Origin: a virus
DNA length: 34,969 bases
Reading direction: 5' to 3' (one strand)
Virus record (IMG/VR): IMGVR_UViG_3300042888_002852
Location: 1 to 34,969 of that record
This document shows, piece by piece, positions 7,311 through 14,660 of this stretch. The notes below the pieces were generated by a model. The model saw only the letters and a list, made by a program, of their open reading frames with translations, was not told the origin of the DNA and made no database searches. The position numbers and the translations under genes were made by a program. Each line of letters begins with the position of its first letter. Position 1 is the first letter of the stretch.

Positions 7311-7340
7311 GAAAAGGAGGTGTTAAAATCTCCTTTTTTT
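7311..7340 (+). terminator. Intrinsic terminator
   Basis: AAAAGGAG pairs with CTCCTTTT across a loop of about ten bases and runs into a T tract. It follows the stop codon at 7289 by 22 bases. Confidence 0.82.
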
Positions 7341-7357
7341 ATTAAAAAAAATAAGAT

Positions 7358-7630
7358 ATGAAATATACAAAAATTAAAGAATTTTTATTATTCTTTTTAA
7401 TACAATTAGTTTTATACCTTTTACTGGTAGTTAATTATAGGTGTGTTGTTAACATCAATTATGTTGGAACTACATTAACTGACTTCATAATAGGATCATT
7501 TAATTTCTTTATAGTTAGGAAAATAGCCAAAAGTGAGGATTCATTACACCAGTGGGCTGGTTATTCAATTGGAGGAGCTATTGGGGATGTTTTGGGATTA
7601 TATATATCTAAAATACTTTTAGAGGTTTAA
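7358..7630 (+). CDS. Small integral membrane protein
   Basis: The 90-residue product has hydrophobic helices at residues about 8-28, 38-54 and 66-85. The last is preceded by LHQWAGYSIGGAIGD, with small residues suited to helix packing. This size and topology is compatible with a holin or another phage membrane protein, but no diagnostic motif is present and the lysozyme gene is 3.5 kb away. The family is not recognised. Confidence 0.72.
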   Translation: MKYTKIKEFLLFFLIQLVLYLLLVVNYRCVVNINYVGTTLTDFIIGSFNFFIVRKIAKSEDSLHQWAGYSIGGAIGDVLGLYISKILLEV

Positions 7631-7659
7631 ATTAAACCTAATACTTTCTATTATTTAAG

Positions 7660-7667
7660 ATATTTAT
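7660..7667 (+). promoter_or_regulatory. ATATTTAT element before the 7672 gene
   Basis: The octamer (AGATATTTATC) ends four bases before the ATG, the same spacing as at 1907, 6208, 9309 and 34694. Confidence 0.5.
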
Positions 7668-7671
7668 CACT

Positions 7672-8217
7672 ATGGAACATATAATTAAAAAATTATTAGT
7701 GGAAATGATTTCAAATGAAGAATTACCATTAAATAAACTTGAAATACTTGCGTTAAAATTTTTAACAAAAACCAATTTAACTCCAAAAACAAATCAAAAT
7801 ATTATAATTAAAAAATTGATGTCTGAGTTAGATTTTACGCGTGAAGAAGCCGTTAAAATTTACTTTTTATTTCTGAGTAATTACCGAAAAGATTCTGATT
7901 ATGAGAGTATTATTACTCCAAATAGATCTTCATTCACTAAAAGTACTAGTACATCCAATAAAAGAGGTAGAGATTTTGTGATAAATAGAATTCCGTTTAC
8001 CGGTTCAAATACAATGGGAAAATATGTTGGTGGGGTTTATGTTGTAACTTCATATAATTGGTACCCAATCTTTGTTTTTAAAAATGGTCAATGGTATGAA
8101 AATGAAAGTGGTTATAGTATGAGTACTAAAAAACAAATTAGTCAATTAAGACCTAATGGTGAGAATATTATAAAATTAAAAGTGGATGAGTTGAAGGATT
8201 TGTATTCTTCTTACTAA
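7672..8217 (+). CDS. Tagged protein, unknown function
   Basis: The 181-residue product starts MEHIIKKLLVE, a variant of the short tag. A helical segment (residues about 20-85) is followed by a Ser/Thr-rich linker and a C-terminal beta-rich domain with GKYVGGVYVVTSYNWYPIFV and NGQWYENESGYS. No catalytic motif is recognised. It is the last plus-strand gene before the opposing block that starts at 8218, and the two stop codons are adjacent. Confidence 0.78.
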   Translation: MEHIIKKLLVEMISNEELPLNKLEILALKFLTKTNLTPKTNQNIIIKKLMSELDFTREEAVKIYFLFLSNYRKDSDYESIITPNRSSFTKSTSTSNKRGRDFVINRIPFTGSNTMGKYVGGVYVVTSYNWYPIFVFKNGQWYENESGYSMSTKKQISQLRPNGENIIKLKVDELKDLYSSY

Positions 8218-8670
8218 TTACTTTAAATGGTTGATCAGATCTGAGAGATTACTCTCATTTTCTCTCATTATTTCTTCTTCCATTTTACTAGTCACCCTTT
8301 TTAATTCCTTATATAATTTAGATACTAATATCTTACCAACAGTGTCTGGTATTATAACATCATGGATATTTTTACCATTGATTACTAAATCAGGTGAAAA
8401 ATTTTTACTGATAATCACCAATCTATATCCTTCTCTACTCTTATTAATAGTAATAAATATGGTTACATTACCATCCTCAAATTTTTTGATATAATGTTTA
8501 TCATCCAGAGGACTGGTATAAAGTTTAGTGTTAGGATCTTTCAATATTTTAGAAAAAATATCTATAACTTTTTTTTGTGAGATAGTTAATTCAGTGCTAT
8601 TGGAACGTTCTAACCAAAGTGCCAACTTCTTGTACTTATAAGATAAACTATTTTTTATTTTTCTTATCAT
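8218..8670 (-). CDS. Hypothetical protein, minus strand
   Basis: The 150-residue product has a basic N-terminus (MIRKIKNSLSYKYKKLALW). It continues with an alpha/beta middle containing IFITINKSREGYRLVIISKN and an acidic helical tail. It overlaps the end of the upstream gene at 8648-8848 by 23 bases, so the two are probably translated together. I do not recognise the family. Confidence 0.7.
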   Translation of the reverse strand: MIRKIKNSLSYKYKKLALWLERSNSTELTISQKKVIDIFSKILKDPNTKLYTSPLDDKHYIKKFEDGNVTIFITINKSREGYRLVIISKNFSPDLVINGKNIHDVIIPDTVGKILVSKLYKELKRVTSKMEEEIMRENESNLSDLINHLK

Positions 8671-8848
8671 TTTTTTGTATTAACTTGTTTAATTCAACTA
8701 ATTTACCATGTTTTAGTAATGTGAAATATTTAGAAGATTTTGAATCTAAAAATATTATGGAATCAGTTCTTAATAATTTATTAATATCATCATTATGATA
8801 CATTTCTAAAAATACTTCTTCATCCAGATATAGTTTATTGAAAGACAT
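8648..8848 (-). CDS. Small hypothetical protein, minus strand
   Basis: The ATG at 8848 (MSFNKLYLDEEVFLEM) is preferred over a TTG six bases upstream because GATATTTG lies three bases before it, the window's usual start architecture. The 66 residues are acidic at the front and Lys-rich at the end (IQKNDKKNKK). It is coupled to the downstream minus-strand gene by a 23-base overlap. No family is recognised. Confidence 0.65.
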   Translation of the reverse strand: MSFNKLYLDEEVFLEMYHNDDINKLLRTDSIIFLDSKSSKYFTLLKHGKLVELNKLIQKNDKKNKK

Positions 8849-8851
8849 ATT

Positions 8852-8859
8852 CAAATATC
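8852..8859 (-). promoter_or_regulatory. GATATTTG promoter-like element abutting a start codon
   Basis: On the minus strand GATATTTG lies three bases before the ATG at 8848. It is intermediate between the Bacteroidota -7 element (TATATTTG) and the phage octamer (GATATTTAT). Confidence 0.45.
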
Positions 8860-8898
8860 GTTTATTTTATTCAATAAATCAATATATAAAGGTATATT

Positions 8899-9288
8899 TT
8901 ATAAAATATTTTTTAAATAATTTTCATCCACTTTACAACCTTTCTTATAATTCTCTTCCCAGGGTATAAATTGTAAGTTTTTAATATTACCCATTTTTTC
9001 CGGTGAAATTTTATTCTTCCAACCATAAGAAATCGGTATAATATGGTCTAAATGGTTTCCTCTAAAAGATCTCAATTCAAACCCCTCTAACATATGGATT
9101 GGTTGTGATTCTGTTATAAACCAAACCTTAGCGTAATATAGTTTTTTATCAACATCCTTAAGATTTTTTATCTTTTTAGTTATTTTAGGTGTCTTCTTAC
9201 AAATTTCCCTAATCAACTTTAATTTTTTTAATCTATTAGAGGTAGGATTTTTTGTAACTTTTTTACGTGATGGTAGTTTTCTTAACAT
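8899..9288 (-). CDS. HNH endonuclease-like protein
   Basis: The 129-residue product has a highly basic N-terminal 45 residues. The HNH core follows at residues about 79-118: HLDHIIPISYG supplies the metal- and water-binding histidines, NLQFIPW follows, and ENYKKG supplies the terminal Asn and Lys. No CxxC zinc ribbon is present, as in the small HNH nucleases common in phages. It probably cuts or nicks double-stranded DNA, and homing or genome-processing roles are both possible. Its start is only 20 bases from the divergent plus-strand DUF192 gene. Confidence 0.82.
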   Translation of the reverse strand: MLRKLPSRKKVTKNPTSNRLKKLKLIREICKKTPKITKKIKNLKDVDKKLYYAKVWFITESQPIHMLEGFELRSFRGNHLDHIIPISYGWKNKISPEKMGNIKNLQFIPWEENYKKGCKVDENYLKNIL

Positions 9289-9296
9289 ATTGATAA

Positions 9297-9304
9297 GTAT
9301 TTAT
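9297..9304 (+). promoter_or_regulatory. GTATTTAT element before the DUF192 gene
   Basis: GTATTTAT ends four bases before the ATG at 9309 and lies in the 20-base gap between divergent genes. It differs from the octamer consensus only at the first base. Confidence 0.45.
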
Positions 9305-9308
9305 AGAT

Positions 9309-9653
9309 ATGAATATATTAATAAATGGTAGAGAATATCCGTTAGAAGTTAAATTAACACAAAAATCTAAATCCAAGGGGATGATGGGTAGAAATAATCT
9401 AAATGGTGGAATGATATTTATATTTGATAAACCACAAACACACTCTTTCTGGATGAAAGATTGTTTAATACCCTTAGATATCATTTTTTTAAGGGGTAAT
9501 ACGATTACAACCATACATCATTCATGTAAACCTTGTGATAAAGATGAATGTGAACGTTATGAAGGTATTGGTGACTCAGTATTAGAGTTTTTAGGGGGTT
9601 TTTGTAAAGATAATGAACTTAGTGTGGGTGACCATGTTGAATTTGTTCATTAA
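9309..9653 (+). CDS. DUF192 (UPF0127) family protein
   Basis: The 114-residue product carries the DUF192 signature in order: KGMMGRNNL, GGMIFIFDKPQTHSFWMKDC, IPLDIIFL, a Cys-rich segment (CKPCDKDEC) and VLEFLGGFCKDN, ending with VGDHVEF. The fold is a small beta barrel found in bacteria, archaea and large phages, and its biochemical role is unknown. There is no signal peptide, so the phage form should be cytoplasmic. It converges on the tagged minus-strand gene, with which it overlaps by 35 bases. Confidence 0.93.
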   Translation: MNILINGREYPLEVKLTQKSKSKGMMGRNNLNGGMIFIFDKPQTHSFWMKDCLIPLDIIFLRGNTITTIHHSCKPCDKDECERYEGIGDSVLEFLGGFCKDNELSVGDHVEFVH

Positions 9654-9954
9654 TAGTTAAATTAAGTTGATTTAGTATCTTTATCTCAATAATTCTGAGT
9701 TCTTTATTCTTTTTTTTAATTTTATTTAACACTTCAGTCACTACTTTTATTGGTACTTCATTATCACTAACCCTATATCTAATTTCATCAATATGTTTAT
9801 CATCACTTAATCTTCTCAATTCATTCACTAATGAATCATATAAATTCCATTCATCCTTACTTTCATTAAACAATGATCTACCATAAATCATTCTTTTACG
9901 GTAATCTGTTTTCAACAAAGATTCTTTTAATATCTTTTTTAATTTTTTTCTCAT
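9619..9954 (-). CDS. Tagged helical protein, minus strand
   Basis: The 111-residue product starts MRKKLKKILKESL, a clear short tag. The remainder is charged and helical, without a recognised domain. The octamer in minus orientation ends five bases before the ATG. Its 3' end overlaps the convergent DUF192 gene by 35 bases. That the tag and octamer occur together on the opposite strand shows that both belong to the gene rather than to a plus-strand operon. Confidence 0.75.
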   Translation of the reverse strand: MRKKLKKILKESLLKTDYRKRMIYGRSLFNESKDEWNLYDSLVNELRRLSDDKHIDEIRYRVSDNEVPIKVVTEVLNKIKKKNKELRIIEIKILNQLNLTINEQIQHGHPH

Positions 9955-9959
9955 TTATA

Positions 9960-9967
9960 ATAAATAT
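9960..9967 (-). promoter_or_regulatory. ATATTTAT element, minus strand
   Basis: Read on the minus strand, ATATTTAT ends five bases before the ATG at 9954. The opposite-strand occurrence supports a directional role. Confidence 0.5.
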
Positions 9968-9972
9968 TTTAT

Positions 9973-9980
9973 TATATTTG
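9973..9980 (+). promoter_or_regulatory. Bacteroidota-type -7 element
   Basis: TATATTTG matches TAnnTTTG, 80 bases upstream of the gene at 10061. No convincing TTG is seen at -33. An ATATTTAA sequence about 30 bases before the ATG is an alternative start signal. Confidence 0.4.
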
Positions 9981-10060
9981 TAACCACTAAATAAATTATA
10001 ACTTTTTTTAGTAAAAGTAGATATTTAATAATAGGTTAAAATCATTAATAACGTTAAACT

Positions 10061-11551
10061 ATGGGTAAAGTAAAAGTTAAAATAACAGAATCTCAAATGA
10101 ATTATTTATTTGAGAATAGTAGAATTGATTATTTAAAAAATCAATTTGGTGTAATAAGTAATACGGAATTTGAAGAACTTTCAAAAGCTGAAAGAACAAA
10201 AGGAAGGGGTAGAAAACCAAAAGACGTAACACCTTCAGATGTTGAAGGTACTGAGACACCAAAAGAAAAGAATTATACATTAACTCCAATTAAAACACCA
10301 GAAGGTGGGTTAATCGCTTTAATCTTAACGGATGAGAAGGGTAAAAGTAAAGTTAGAATTTCAGAAGAAACTTTTAATAATATAGTTAACGCTGATCCAA
10401 CAAATAATAAAATTTATGTTCAATGGTTATTAAAAATTTTAATTGAGTTCATCAAACATAAAGATTTTGAAGAAGCGGCCAGATTTGTTGATGAAGATTT
10501 ACCACAATTAAGTCAAACATTAGTGGTTTTTGATGAAGTCAAAAATCTTAATAAGTTTAAAACTTACGCGGCAAATGAACCTGGATTACCTAGTAACCCT
10601 TCAAATATTTTAAGTTATACTTCAATAACACAACTTTATTTGGCTATTGAACCTTATATTGAAAAATCTGATGCTAGTGATTTAGAAAAAGCGTTAAATA
10701 AATTTATTAAATTAAAGGAAGCTAAAATTGTTTATGAAGATAGTAAATGGTTAGTTTATGAACCATTAACAAGAGAAGCTAACTGTGCTTTACCAAATCC
10801 TGGTTTAGTTAAATTTTGTACTGCTAACCCTGGAAATAGTTACTTTCAAAGATACACCTCAGAAGGTGGTAACTTAGGTCCTGGTGGAGAAAAATCAAGA
10901 ATTTACGATATTATAAATAAAAAAGTGTTGACTGGTGAAAGTGGAGAAGTTTATCAATTCCATTTTGAAAGTGAACAATGGAAGGACGCTAGTAATGGAC
11001 CTAATATAAATCTTGTAAATTTTTTTAGTGCTAATCCAGGATTAGGTCAATTTTTTAGTGACATCTTAAAAGACTTAGCTAAAAGACTTAACGTTAATGA
11101 CTTAGAAAGAAATAAATATTTAAGAATTTTATCACAAATTGGTGAAATTGATAATATTTTAGAATATTTTGATGTTGATTCTGAATCAATAGATCTTAAA
11201 AGTTATAGACTTAAAAATTTATCTTCTGATATTAGTAATTTTAAAAATTTATACTCTTTATCACTTAATAATGCTGGTTTAAAATCATTCCCAAATGAGA
11301 TAACTAAACTTAGTAATTTAGCGATATTATTTGCACCAAATAATAATATTAAAGAACTACCTAAAGATTTTGGGGATTTAAAAGAGTTACACGTACTTAA
11401 TCTTGAAGGTAACCCACTTAAAGAATTGCCGGAATCTATTTCTAAATTGAATGGTAATTTCTTAAAAATTAAACTTCCTAAAGAGATGTCTGAGGAGGCT
11501 AAAAGTAGAGCCACAAAATTATTATCAAAAACGACAATTACTTGGGTATAA
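10061..11551 (+). CDS. Tagged leucine-rich-repeat protein of the KFCT / YQFH-ES-Q family
   Basis: The 496-residue product begins MGKVKVKITESQMNYLFE, the long tag type. A basic RGRGRKPK stretch at 48-55 resembles an AT-hook. The central domain (about 225-330) has VKFCTANPG (Cys253), FQRYTSEGG and VYQFHFESEQWKD, shared with the protein at 1907. Residues about 385-475 hold roughly four leucine-rich repeats (LYSLSLNNAGLKSFPNEI, LAILFAPNNNIKELP, LHVLNLEGNPLKELP). LRRs bind proteins, so the picture is a tagged recognition domain joined to a possible catalytic one. Delivery into the host with the genome is one idea; a purely intracellular role is another. Confidence 0.88.
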   Translation: MGKVKVKITESQMNYLFENSRIDYLKNQFGVISNTEFEELSKAERTKGRGRKPKDVTPSDVEGTETPKEKNYTLTPIKTPEGGLIALILTDEKGKSKVRISEETFNNIVNADPTNNKIYVQWLLKILIEFIKHKDFEEAARFVDEDLPQLSQTLVVFDEVKNLNKFKTYAANEPGLPSNPSNILSYTSITQLYLAIEPYIEKSDASDLEKALNKFIKLKEAKIVYEDSKWLVYEPLTREANCALPNPGLVKFCTANPGNSYFQRYTSEGGNLGPGGEKSRIYDIINKKVLTGESGEVYQFHFESEQWKDASNGPNINLVNFFSANPGLGQFFSDILKDLAKRLNVNDLERNKYLRILSQIGEIDNILEYFDVDSESIDLKSYRLKNLSSDISNFKNLYSLSLNNAGLKSFPNEITKLSNLAILFAPNNNIKELPKDFGDLKELHVLNLEGNPLKELPESISKLNGNFLKIKLPKEMSEEAKSRATKLLSKTTITWV

Positions 11552-11589
11552 ATAATTTTAGATAAAGATTAACTTTTCATTTATCAACC

Positions 11590-11597
11590 ATATTTAT
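11590..11597 (+). promoter_or_regulatory. ATATTTAT element upstream of the tag-only gene
   Basis: The octamer lies 42 bases before the ATG at 11640, farther than in most examples, so a leader would be present here. Confidence 0.35.
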
Positions 11598-11639
11598 AGT
11601 TATAATACTAGTATAACAATTTAATAAAAAAACTAAAAA

Positions 11640-11783
11640 ATGGGTAAAAAAATTAGATTAACTGAATCAGAATTAATCAATCTTCTTGAAAGAATCGTAA
11701 CAGAACATAAAAAAGAAGAAAAGATGAATAAAATTAATGAAAGTAGAAGAGAAAAACTTCAAAATCGTAGAAGATTAAAATAA
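11640..11783 (+). CDS. 47-residue protein consisting mostly of the N-terminal tag
   Basis: The reading frame encodes 47 residues: the long tag (KKIRLTESELINLLERIVTE) followed only by a very basic tail (SRREKLQNRRRLK). There is no room for a further domain. It sits between the LRR gene and a strong bidirectional terminator and has an ATATTTAT element upstream. A small basic protein with a packaging-type tag resembles the internal, DNA-associated proteins of T4-like heads, but that is inference. It could also be a remnant of a larger tagged gene. Confidence 0.75.
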   Translation: MGKKIRLTESELINLLERIVTEHKKEEKMNKINESRREKLQNRRRLK

Positions 11784-11812
11784 AAAAAGGGGATTTAATC
11801 CCCTTTTTTTTT
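11784..11812. terminator. Bidirectional intrinsic terminator
   Basis: GGGGAT-TTA-ATCCCC with seven A before and nine T after forms a symmetric stem. It separates the plus-strand tag-only gene from the convergent clpC 3' fragment and can stop transcription from both sides. Confidence 0.92.
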
Positions 11813-11813
11813 G

Positions 11814-13073
11814 TTACTTACCTATTTTTATTACAATCTTATCTTTAACCTTATCAAATGTTATTTTAATAACAGTATTTTCTTTATCTTCATTCCTTAA
11901 AATCTCTTCTGAAATAGGATCTTCAATAAACTTTTGAATAGCTCTATTTAAAGGTCTAGCCCCAAATTTCTCATCATATCCTTCTTTACCTAAATATTCT
12001 TTAACTGAAGAATTAATTTTTAACGTATAACCAATTTCTTTACTACGTTTTTCTAGTTTTTTAAGTTCAATTTCCACAATTTTATGAATATCTTCTTGTC
12101 TAAGTGAATTAAAGATAATGATATCATCTAACCTATTAATAAACTCTGGCGCGAATTTCTTTTTTAACTCCTTATCAATAATTGATTTTTTTTCTTCCTC
12201 AATAACCACACTTTTACTTTGTGTTGAGAATCCAATACCAGTACCAAAATCTTCTAAATGTCTAACACCAATATTAGATGTCATAATGATCAAACAATTT
12301 TTAAAATTAATTTTTCTACCTAAACCATCAGTCATTTGACCATCATCTAACATTTGTAATAAAATGTTAAAGGTATCTGGATGAGCTTTTTCAATTTCAT
12401 CAAAAAGGATAACACTATATGGTTTTCTTCTAACCTTTTCAGTTAATTGTCCACCATCTTCATGTCCCACATATCCCGGAGGGGCTCCGACTAATCTTGA
12501 TATCGCGTGTTTCTCCATATATTCACTCATATCAATTCTAATTAAAGAATCTTCTGAATCAAACATATATTCAGCCAATAATTTCGCTAAATAAGTGTTG
12601 TGTGATAAAATACCATTAGTATAATATCTACGATTAGAACCTTCTTTTAATTCAAGGTCATACATTACTTCTTCATAACCTAAATTGGTTAATTGTGTAA
12701 CCATTGAATTTAGAGGTTCACCATTATCATTATATTGTGTTATAATTATATCACCTAATTTTAAATCTTTAACAAAAACTTCATCAAAATTAATTGGATT
12801 AACTTCATTGTGTTTAAACACAATATGATTATCAGCACATTTAAGCTCTTTTCCATCACTTAATTTAAGATGATATACTTCATAGGGTATTGTTTTATGT
12901 AAAGCTTCTATGTCAACAAAACCATCATCAGTTAATACTTCGTAATCATTAATTTTGGTTGTTTTAGTAATCTTTTTTAAAGATTCTAATTCATGTTTAT
13001 CAAATAATAAAACATTATCTAATTTCTCAAGTCTTTTTTGTATTTCCTCTACCCTACTCATTTTATTTTCCAT
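11814..13073 (-). CDS. clpC: ClpC fragment 3: split C-intein 2 plus NBD2 of AAA+ unfoldase
   Basis: Residues 1-159 are the C-terminal part of a split intein, including VYHLKLSDGKELKCADNHIV (block B-like) and YEEVMYDLELKEGSNRRYYT followed by the terminal NGILSHN. Thr160 is the first extein residue and continues a Walker A motif (GK|TYLAKLLAEY). The extein (260 residues) holds NBD2: Walker B VILFDEIEKAHP (Asp225, Glu226), the loop DFGTGIGF (an IGF-type ClpP contact), Arg314 in FINRLD as arginine finger, and sensor 2 GARPLNRAIQ. It cannot bind ATP by itself because the P-loop glycines are encoded in fragment 2. A Bacteroidota promoter lies 12 bases upstream. Confidence 0.95.
   Translation of the reverse strand: MENKMSRVEEIQKRLEKLDNVLLFDKHELESLKKITKTTKINDYEVLTDDGFVDIEALHKTIPYEVYHLKLSDGKELKCADNHIVFKHNEVNPINFDEVFVKDLKLGDIIITQYNDNGEPLNSMVTQLTNLGYEEVMYDLELKEGSNRRYYTNGILSHNTYLAKLLAEYMFDSEDSLIRIDMSEYMEKHAISRLVGAPPGYVGHEDGGQLTEKVRRKPYSVILFDEIEKAHPDTFNILLQMLDDGQMTDGLGRKINFKNCLIIMTSNIGVRHLEDFGTGIGFSTQSKSVVIEEEKKSIIDKELKKKFAPEFINRLDDIIIFNSLRQEDIHKIVEIELKKLEKRSKEIGYTLKINSSVKEYLGKEGYDEKFGARPLNRAIQKFIEDPISEEILRNEDKENTVIKITFDKVKDKIVIKIGK
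12597..13073 (-). mobile_element. C-half of split intein 2 (159 residues)
   Basis: It runs from the initiator Met to Asn159, ending SHN before Thr. The part from EVLTDDGF onward is nearly identical to the C-half of intein 1 (LHKTIP-Y-VYHLKLSDGKE and KCADNHIVF in both). The first 40 residues are a charged helix (SRVEEIQKRLEKLDNVLLF) absent from the other intein, which may steer pairing with the correct N-half. Confidence 0.93.
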
Positions 13074-13085
13074 ATTTTATTTTTA

Positions 13086-13116
13086 CAAATATACTATTTT
13101 TCATTTAGAAAAACAA
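13086..13116 (-). promoter_or_regulatory. Bacteroidota promoter for clpC fragment 3
   Basis: On the minus strand TTG (13114-13116), 20 bases and TATATTTG (13086-13093) match the Bacteroidota -33/-7 consensus. It lies in the last codons of the endonuclease gene, 12 bases before the start of fragment 3. Fragment 3 can thus be transcribed without reading through the endonuclease. Confidence 0.7.
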
Positions 13117-14575
13117 TGCATTTATTTATTATTTCTTGTTTATTATTTTTATAATCATATTCACTAATATGTAATACTTGATAACCAGATTCTAATATCA
13201 TTTTATCTCTTTTTTCTTCTCTTAATGAATTTTCTGGTGTTGACCTATGATAGTAAGTACCATCAAACTCAATAATTTTTCCCTTAACTAAATCAATAAA
13301 ATCTGGTAATATTACACCATTTAACAATGATAATCGATATTCATTATTTTTACCACTATCATCAATGTCACCTTTATTAAATGTCGCAAAGAATATATTA
13401 TCGTTTTTAATACTTGGTTCTGTTTCTAATATACCCCAAAATAACTGTTGTGATATTTTACTAAAATTAGTTCTTTTATAATTAGTTAACCACTTATTTT
13501 GTCTTTCATTAAATCTTTTTAATCCGTCTTTTTCACCATATTTCTGGAGACAAATTTCTAAACTAAATGTTGTTTGTCTTTCAGTTACTTTTTCTTTAGA
13601 TTGTTGATACGTGAATCCTCTATTAACCCAATAACTTATATTAGATGGTAATAACCTACTTTCATAATCAATATGTTTTAAAGCATTTAATTGATTGTTT
13701 ACTACCATAATTTTAGCATCTTCTTCAGAGTATCCTTTATCCACCCAAAACTTAACCTGGGATGGTGTTTGACATATTTTATTAATCTCTTCTTCAGAAT
13801 AACCCAATTTTTGTAAATTATCTTTAGAAACTACAAACCTATCTTTAACCATCATAGAATTTTTACTTTGTATTTTTGAAATATTACTTTTAGCTTCTTC
13901 TTCAGAGTAACCTTTACTAACCCAACTATCAACACATAATCTATTAGACTTGACTATAACATCACTCAATTCTTTTAGTTTAACTTCAGCTATGTCTTTA
14001 GGTAGATACGCATTATATAAATTAGATTTAGAATATCCTTTAGTTTCACAAAATTTATTTGAACACCCAGTAATTTTATAATAAAATAAATCTGATATAT
14101 TTTTTATATTCTTTTTAGTTAATATTAAGTCTTCACCACAAATATTACATTTTGGGCGTCTGTTAGATATAAATTCACCACCTTTAAATATTATTTTAAT
14201 ACTTTCATTAAATTCAATTTTATTTTTTTCATTAAGTTTGGTTTTTACACCAATATTAGACCTTTCTTTAGTTATGTTTGAAATCTTGTTTTTACCATAT
14301 TCTTTAGACCAACCGCGTTCTAACCAAAAATCAAGTGTTAATAGATTAGATTTTTTAAACCCAAACTTACTCGGTAACCATCTATTAAATCTAACCCATT
14401 TTATAAGACCATCTTGTGTCAACATATCTTGATAAATTAAATTTATTTTTTCAGTTATTAATTGACTTTCAAAATTAATTTTATTGTTAATATTGACCAA
14501 ATATTCTGTGAACTCATTAGATGTTTTAAAAACTTCTTTAACTTCTTGCCTTTTTCTATCTTTTAAAAATTGCAT
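13094..14575 (-). CDS. Free-standing Vsr-like homing endonuclease between intein halves
   Basis: The 493-residue product ends in a Vsr/EDxHD-type nuclease domain (about 410-493): NGVILPDFIDL, GKIIEFDGTYYH (Asp438, His443), RDKMILESGYQVLHI (Asp457) and SEYDY. A possible zinc site lies at Cys143-x2-Cys146 and Cys171-x4-Cys176. Before and after it are five degenerate repeats of the type FWVDKGYSEEDAK (near 83, 216, 254, 276 and 315), probable DNA-binding units. The gene lies between the gene ending in N-intein 2 and the gene beginning with C-intein 2, the layout described for fractured genes with split inteins (Dassa and co-workers). It should promote homing into uninterrupted clpC genes. An ATATTTAT element lies 17 bases upstream. 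Confidence 0.9.
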   Translation of the reverse strand: MQFLKDRKRQEVKEVFKTSNEFTEYLVNINNKINFESQLITEKINLIYQDMLTQDGLIKWVRFNRWLPSKFGFKKSNLLTLDFWLERGWSKEYGKNKISNITKERSNIGVKTKLNEKNKIEFNESIKIIFKGGEFISNRRPKCNICGEDLILTKKNIKNISDLFYYKITGCSNKFCETKGYSKSNLYNAYLPKDIAEVKLKELSDVIVKSNRLCVDSWVSKGYSEEEAKSNISKIQSKNSMMVKDRFVVSKDNLQKLGYSEEEINKICQTPSQVKFWVDKGYSEEDAKIMVVNNQLNALKHIDYESRLLPSNISYWVNRGFTYQQSKEKVTERQTTFSLEICLQKYGEKDGLKRFNERQNKWLTNYKRTNFSKISQQLFWGILETEPSIKNDNIFFATFNKGDIDDSGKNNEYRLSLLNGVILPDFIDLVKGKIIEFDGTYYHRSTPENSLREEKRDKMILESGYQVLHISEYDYKNNKQEIINKCIVFLNEK

Positions 14576-14592
14576 ATTTATTATGTTTAATA

Positions 14593-14600
14593 ATAAATAT
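14593..14600 (-). promoter_or_regulatory. ATATTTAT element before the endonuclease gene
   Basis: Read on the minus strand, GATATTTATT ends 17 bases before the ATG at 14575. It gives the endonuclease its own start signal, separate from clpC fragment 2. Confidence 0.4.
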
Positions 14601-14660
14601 CACGAAGTTTTGAAAAAGACCTATTTGTTGGAAAATATTTTTAGGGTGAAGTGGGATGAG

